The notes beneath the pieces are model-generated. The model was not told the origin of the DNA and made no database searches. It saw only the letters and a program-made list of their open reading frames with translations. This document shows, in pieces, positions 1 through 5,018 of a DNA stretch of 5,018 nucleotides. The DNA is from Methylococcaceae bacterium. GTDB taxonomy: Bacteria; Pseudomonadota; Gammaproteobacteria; Methylococcales; Methylomonadaceae. A program made the position numbers and the translations under genes. The stretch spans positions 1 to 5,018 of the forward strand of contig DPKY01000229.1 in the NCBI GenBank assembly GCA_003542275.1. The letters run 5' to 3'. Numbering within the stretch: the first letter of the stretch is position 1; each line of letters starts with the position of its first letter.

Positions 1-30
1 GTTGCTAGCATAGCACTAAATGCAGCGATT

Positions 31-2741
<2,711 letters not shown>

Positions 2742-2762
2742 AATAAAAAAATACGGTGAGGG

Positions 2763-2771
2763 TGCTATAAT
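2763..2771 (+). promoter_or_regulatory. extended -10 promoter for the receptor operon
   Basis: TGC followed by a perfect TATAAT (2766-2771) forms an extended -10 element. No good -35 lies 16-18 bases upstream (2743-2748 reads ATAAAA), which extended -10 promoters tolerate. Transcription would start near the A at 2777, giving an untranslated leader of about 80 bases before the ATG at 2857. The box lies inside the open frame that runs up to an ATG at 2701, and is a main reason for rejecting that start. I see no convincing Fur or Zur box around it. Confidence 0.5.
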
Positions 2772-2792
2772 AACAAATCCACGTGTCAAAAA

Positions 2793-2809
2793 GACAGCTG
2801 TCATCGATG
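2793..2809 (+). promoter_or_regulatory. two abutting palindromes in the receptor leader, possible operator
   Basis: GACAGCTGTC (2793-2802) is a perfect 10-base palindrome, and CATCGATG (2802-2809) is a perfect 8-base palindrome sharing its last base. They lie about 16-32 bases downstream of the predicted transcription start, where a repressor could block the polymerase. GACA at 2793-2796 can also pair with TGTC at 2784-2787 over an AAAAA loop as a weak RNA hairpin. No known regulator is recognised, and short palindromes can arise by chance. Confidence 0.2.
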
Positions 2810-2856
2810 CTAATTTTTTATCGGACAACGTCGTTTACTCACCATCAAACACCGTT
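2800..2856 (+). repeat. diverged in-frame copy of the signal-peptide core (upstream copy)
   Basis: The 19 codons here align without gaps and in the same codon phase with 2887-2943, which encodes the core and cleavage region of the receptor signal peptide. By hand count 34 of 57 bases and 9 of 19 residues match, including FLS, a shared VV pair (GTCGTT in both) and the terminal V. The offset is 87 bases (29 codons). This copy reads FLSDNVVYSPSNTV against FLSNHVVFAQSTLV and has Asp residues that would spoil a signal peptide, so it looks like a decayed duplicate. It ends exactly at the chosen ATG. Confidence 0.5.
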
Positions 2857-4887
2857 ATGACATCATTTTGCAAAAAAATAAGATGGGTCACTTTTGCTTC
2901 TTTTTTAAGCAATCACGTCGTTTTTGCGCAATCGACTTTGGTTTGTCAAGGTGTCCCAACGGATATTGAAAACACCTCAATAGAAGAGTTAATGGAGATT
3001 CCCGCGTTTTTAAGTGCCACGCAACAAGCAACGTGTGCAAACGAAACCGCCAATATCGTCAACATTATCAGCAATGAGCAAATTTTAAATAGTGGCGCAC
3101 GCGACTTAATTGATGTGCTGCAACAGGTACCAGGCTTTACGTTTGGCCTTAATATGTCCAATGAGGTGAATTTAGGCATCCGTGGCATTCAAGCCGATGA
3201 GGGCAAAATGTCTGTGCTCGTCGATGGTATTATGCTTACAGAACAGCGTTTTGGCACCACGGCTTTTGGTGGCCATTTTCCGCTTGAACAAATTGATCAT
3301 ATTGAAATTATTCGTGGCGCGAGTTCAATGAAAAACGGTAATTTTGCCGAAATGGGCGTCATTAACCTTATCACCAAAAATGCAAAACAAGCCGAAGGTG
3401 CAGCACTCACCACCAGTTACGGCCGATTTGAGCGCGGCGAGGCACGCAAAACTATCAGCGTCGCGGCAGGACATACATTTGACGAACTCGAGGTGAGCTT
3501 TTCAGGCAAAGCCAATGAATCGCAACGTAGCGACCGCATCTACACCGATGCCCATCAGGCCAGCATTGATATGGCAAACAATAGCCAACTCGATTCCTTG
3601 TACGGCAATCTTAGCCTTGCTTACCACGATTTTAAACTGCGTTTTTTAGCCGATGAATACCATATTGAAAGTCGTGATGGTTTTGCAGACGCCATCATGC
3701 CCGCCAATCAATTACTGAAGAATACGTTTAATACTTACGCCTCCAATGCAAGCTATGAACATGAATTCACCCCCCATTTCAAAGCCAATGCCACATTTGA
3801 TTTCTCAAGGCAAAGCCCTTGGCAACGCTCAACACTTTACAGCAATGGCAAACAAACCCTTGATGAAAAAGTGCTCGTTGACCATTATAAAAGCGACGCA
3901 AAAGCGACATTTATGGCCGATTCAGGCAGCTATTTAGCGCTTGGAAACAGCTACCAACTCGATGATTATTCACATATCGTGTCTGACTTTAAAGGCACGC
4001 TCCCGCTATTTACTGACTACGTGGCTTATGCGGAAATGGTGTATAAAACGCCTTGGGTGGATTTTCTCGCGGGTGGACGCTTTGATGCTTATGGTCAATT
4101 TGGCACGAATTTGCAGCCGCGCTTTGCCCTCACCAAGCAACTCGATAAATTTCATTATAAATTGCTCTACACCCACGCGTTTCATGTTCCAACCGGGGGC
4201 GATTATCAAATGAACATTGAATTCAATCAAACAAATACGTTAAATCACATTATCCCCGCATTACGTCCTGAAAAAGCGCGAAACTACGAAGCGGAAATGG
4301 GCTATCGTTTTTCATCCCATTTTGATGGCGTGGTAAACGTGTTTTATACACAAATTCAGCATATTTTTAATTATTCGTTTGATAGCAATTTTGATGATTA
4401 CTACGTCAATTCCGCAGAGCAAAGCACCTATGGTATCGAGTCTATGCTACGCTATCAACACGCATGGCTTGGCAGTGTGGACGTGAATTACGCGTTTTAC
4501 CATTCGGTAAAAAATACCGCCGCCGCGTATTATCAAGTGACCAATGCACAAGGCGACGTGCTACACGCGGGCATGAATTTAGGTTTTCCTACGCATAAAG
4601 CTACGCTCAATCATACGTTTCACCTGTCTGAAAATATTTCTTTTAATCATCAACTGATTTATTTTAGTGACCGTTATGGTGGCGACGGTGTTCACTATCC
4701 CTCCGAATGGCTTTACAATACCTACCTGCGCTATCAAAACTTGCCTGTTAAAGGTGCAGAAGTCGGTCTTGGACTCTATGATATATTCAATACCCATTGG
4801 CAATATGTACAACAATTTAATGGCGGTCATCCTGCATTGCCCGCTGAAACACGCGAGTTAATGCTTCGTTTTTCCTATAAACTCTAA
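2857..4887 (+). CDS. TonB-dependent outer-membrane receptor, substrate unknown
   Basis: This is an outer-membrane gated channel that imports a scarce ligand using energy passed through TonB-ExbB-ExbD. From the ATG at 2857 the product has 676 residues: a signal peptide with K6, K7 and R9, cut after VFA (residue 24); SIEELMEIP (41-49), typical of one receptor subgroup; a plug domain (about 60-178) with ILNSGARDLIDVLQQVPGF, the GIRGI strand, LVDGI, EIIRG (150-154) and GNFAEMGVINLITK (161-174); then a 22-strand-type barrel (about 185-676) with HAFHVP (440-445), LRPE (469-472), the Y-x-N...T-x-G-I-E pattern, and an end segment NGGHPALPAETREL before the terminal strand LMLRFSYKL. The length is usual for the family. 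The last residue is Leu rather than the common Phe. No classical TonB box is evident; EIPAFLSAT (47-55) sits where one would be expected. The open frame begins at 2701, but that would put 52 residues before the signal peptide and place the promoter inside the gene. No Shine-Dalgarno sequence precedes 2857. The ligand cannot be read from sequence. Confidence 0.93.
   Translation: MTSFCKKIRWVTFASFLSNHVVFAQSTLVCQGVPTDIENTSIEELMEIPAFLSATQQATCANETANIVNIISNEQILNSGARDLIDVLQQVPGFTFGLNMSNEVNLGIRGIQADEGKMSVLVDGIMLTEQRFGTTAFGGHFPLEQIDHIEIIRGASSMKNGNFAEMGVINLITKNAKQAEGAALTTSYGRFERGEARKTISVAAGHTFDELEVSFSGKANESQRSDRIYTDAHQASIDMANNSQLDSLYGNLSLAYHDFKLRFLADEYHIESRDGFADAIMPANQLLKNTFNTYASNASYEHEFTPHFKANATFDFSRQSPWQRSTLYSNGKQTLDEKVLVDHYKSDAKATFMADSGSYLALGNSYQLDDYSHIVSDFKGTLPLFTDYVAYAEMVYKTPWVDFLAGGRFDAYGQFGTNLQPRFALTKQLDKFHYKLLYTHAFHVPTGGDYQMNIEFNQTNTLNHIIPALRPEKARNYEAEMGYRFSSHFDGVVNVFYTQIQHIFNYSFDSNFDDYYVNSAEQSTYGIESMLRYQHAWLGSVDVNYAFYHSVKNTAAAYYQVTNAQGDVLHAGMNLGFPTHKATLNHTFHLSENISFNHQLIYFSDRYGGDGVHYPSEWLYNTYLRYQNLPVKGAEVGLGLYDIFNTHWQYVQQFNGGHPALPAETRELMLRFSYKL
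2887..2943 (+). repeat. signal-peptide core of the receptor (downstream, functional copy)
   Basis: This is the partner of the repeat at 2800-2856. It encodes the hydrophobic stretch VTFASFLSNHVVFA, the predicted signal peptidase cut after VFA, and the first residues of the mature protein (QSTLV). It keeps the properties of a signal peptide, whereas the upstream copy does not. Confidence 0.5.
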
Positions 4888-4893
4888 GTGAGG
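4888..4893 (+). promoter_or_regulatory. ribosome binding site of the downstream exported protein
   Basis: GTGAGG ends seven bases before the ATG at 4901, a good Shine-Dalgarno match at the right distance. It lies in the 13-bp gap after the receptor stop codon. There is no room for a promoter or terminator, so both genes should share one transcript. The receptor start itself has no such site. Confidence 0.75.
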
Positions 4894-4900
4894 TAGCAAT

Positions 4901-5018
4901 ATGACGCCTTTCTTCTCTAACTATACTTACCTCGCTACGGGTCTTGTTTTGACGTCAACGTTGATTGCCCGCGTGGCATTTGCGCAACCGTCTACTTGCC
5001 AAGACATTCCCAGTGACG
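4901..5018 (+). CDS. exported protein, 5' fragment; probable second receptor of the pair
   Basis: The gene runs off the window; 39 codons are visible and the frame stays open. The N-terminus has a hydrophobic stretch LATGLVLTSTLIA, then RVAFA and a signal peptidase site after AFA (residue 28), giving a mature start QPSTCQDIPSD. The receptor just upstream is cut after VFA and starts QSTLVCQGVPTD, so both share F-A-Q, a nearby Cys-Gln and a Pro-(Ser/Thr)-Asp. This suggests a paralogous TonB-dependent receptor produced by tandem duplication. A different exported partner, such as a periplasmic binding or accessory protein, is not excluded. The spacing and ribosome binding site place it in one operon with the receptor. 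The Cys is not in a lipobox (PSTC), so a lipoprotein is unlikely. The export signal is clear; the family assignment rests on about ten residues. Confidence 0.8.
   Translation, partial: MTPFFSNYTYLATGLVLTSTLIARVAFAQPSTCQDIPSD

Noticed and set aside
1..11. ATG on the minus strand at 11-9, just downstream of rdgB, opening a frame (M-L-A) that leaves the window.
   Set aside because: Only three codons are visible, there is no Shine-Dalgarno sequence, and nothing can be recognised, so it cannot be called a gene although a following gene is likely.
2793..2818. Possible intrinsic terminator or attenuator (palindrome followed by a T-run at 2813-2818) in the receptor leader.
   Set aside because: The palindromes have no loop space to form a strong hairpin, and the stem next to the T-run is only about three base pairs.
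2931..2946. Cys near the mature N-terminus of the receptor as a lipoprotein acylation site.
   Set aside because: The preceding residues (TLV before Cys) do not form a lipobox, and a signal peptidase I site VFA-Q fits better.

Overview
The window comes from a Gram-negative bacterium, most likely a gammaproteobacterium or a close relative. It carries an outer-membrane TonB-dependent receptor. Its NAD+-dependent DNA ligase is exactly 671 residues long, with catalytic and zinc-binding positions one residue off the E. coli numbering, and its RdgB is close to the enterobacterial type. Base composition is moderate and the intergenic region is AT-rich. I cannot name the genus from sequence alone.

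Layout. The left half (31-2663) is a leftward two-gene unit, ligA then rdgB, joined by an ATGA stop/start overlap. A divergent control region (2664-2856) holds a leftward promoter candidate for ligA and a rightward extended -10 promoter. The right half is a rightward unit: a complete TonB-dependent outer-membrane receptor (2857-4887), then after 13 bp and a good ribosome binding site, the first 39 codons of a second exported protein (4901 to the window edge).

How the genes work together. ligA and rdgB are both genome-maintenance genes: RdgB removes dITP/XTP from the nucleotide pool, and LigA seals nicks left by replication and by excision of such bases. The receptor unit is an uptake system of unknown substrate. 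The second gene repeats the signal-peptide end and the Cys-Gln-x-x-Pro start of the mature receptor, so it is probably a paralogous receptor or a partner exported with it.

Points of interest. The open frame of the receptor extends 52 codons upstream of the signal peptide, across a perfect TATAAT box. That extension contains an in-frame, diverged copy of the signal-peptide core, so annotation from the first ATG (2701) would probably be wrong. The mature receptor has only two cysteines, both in the N-terminal plug region. I did not find an obviously new biological system. The best leads are the receptor pair and its duplicated leader.
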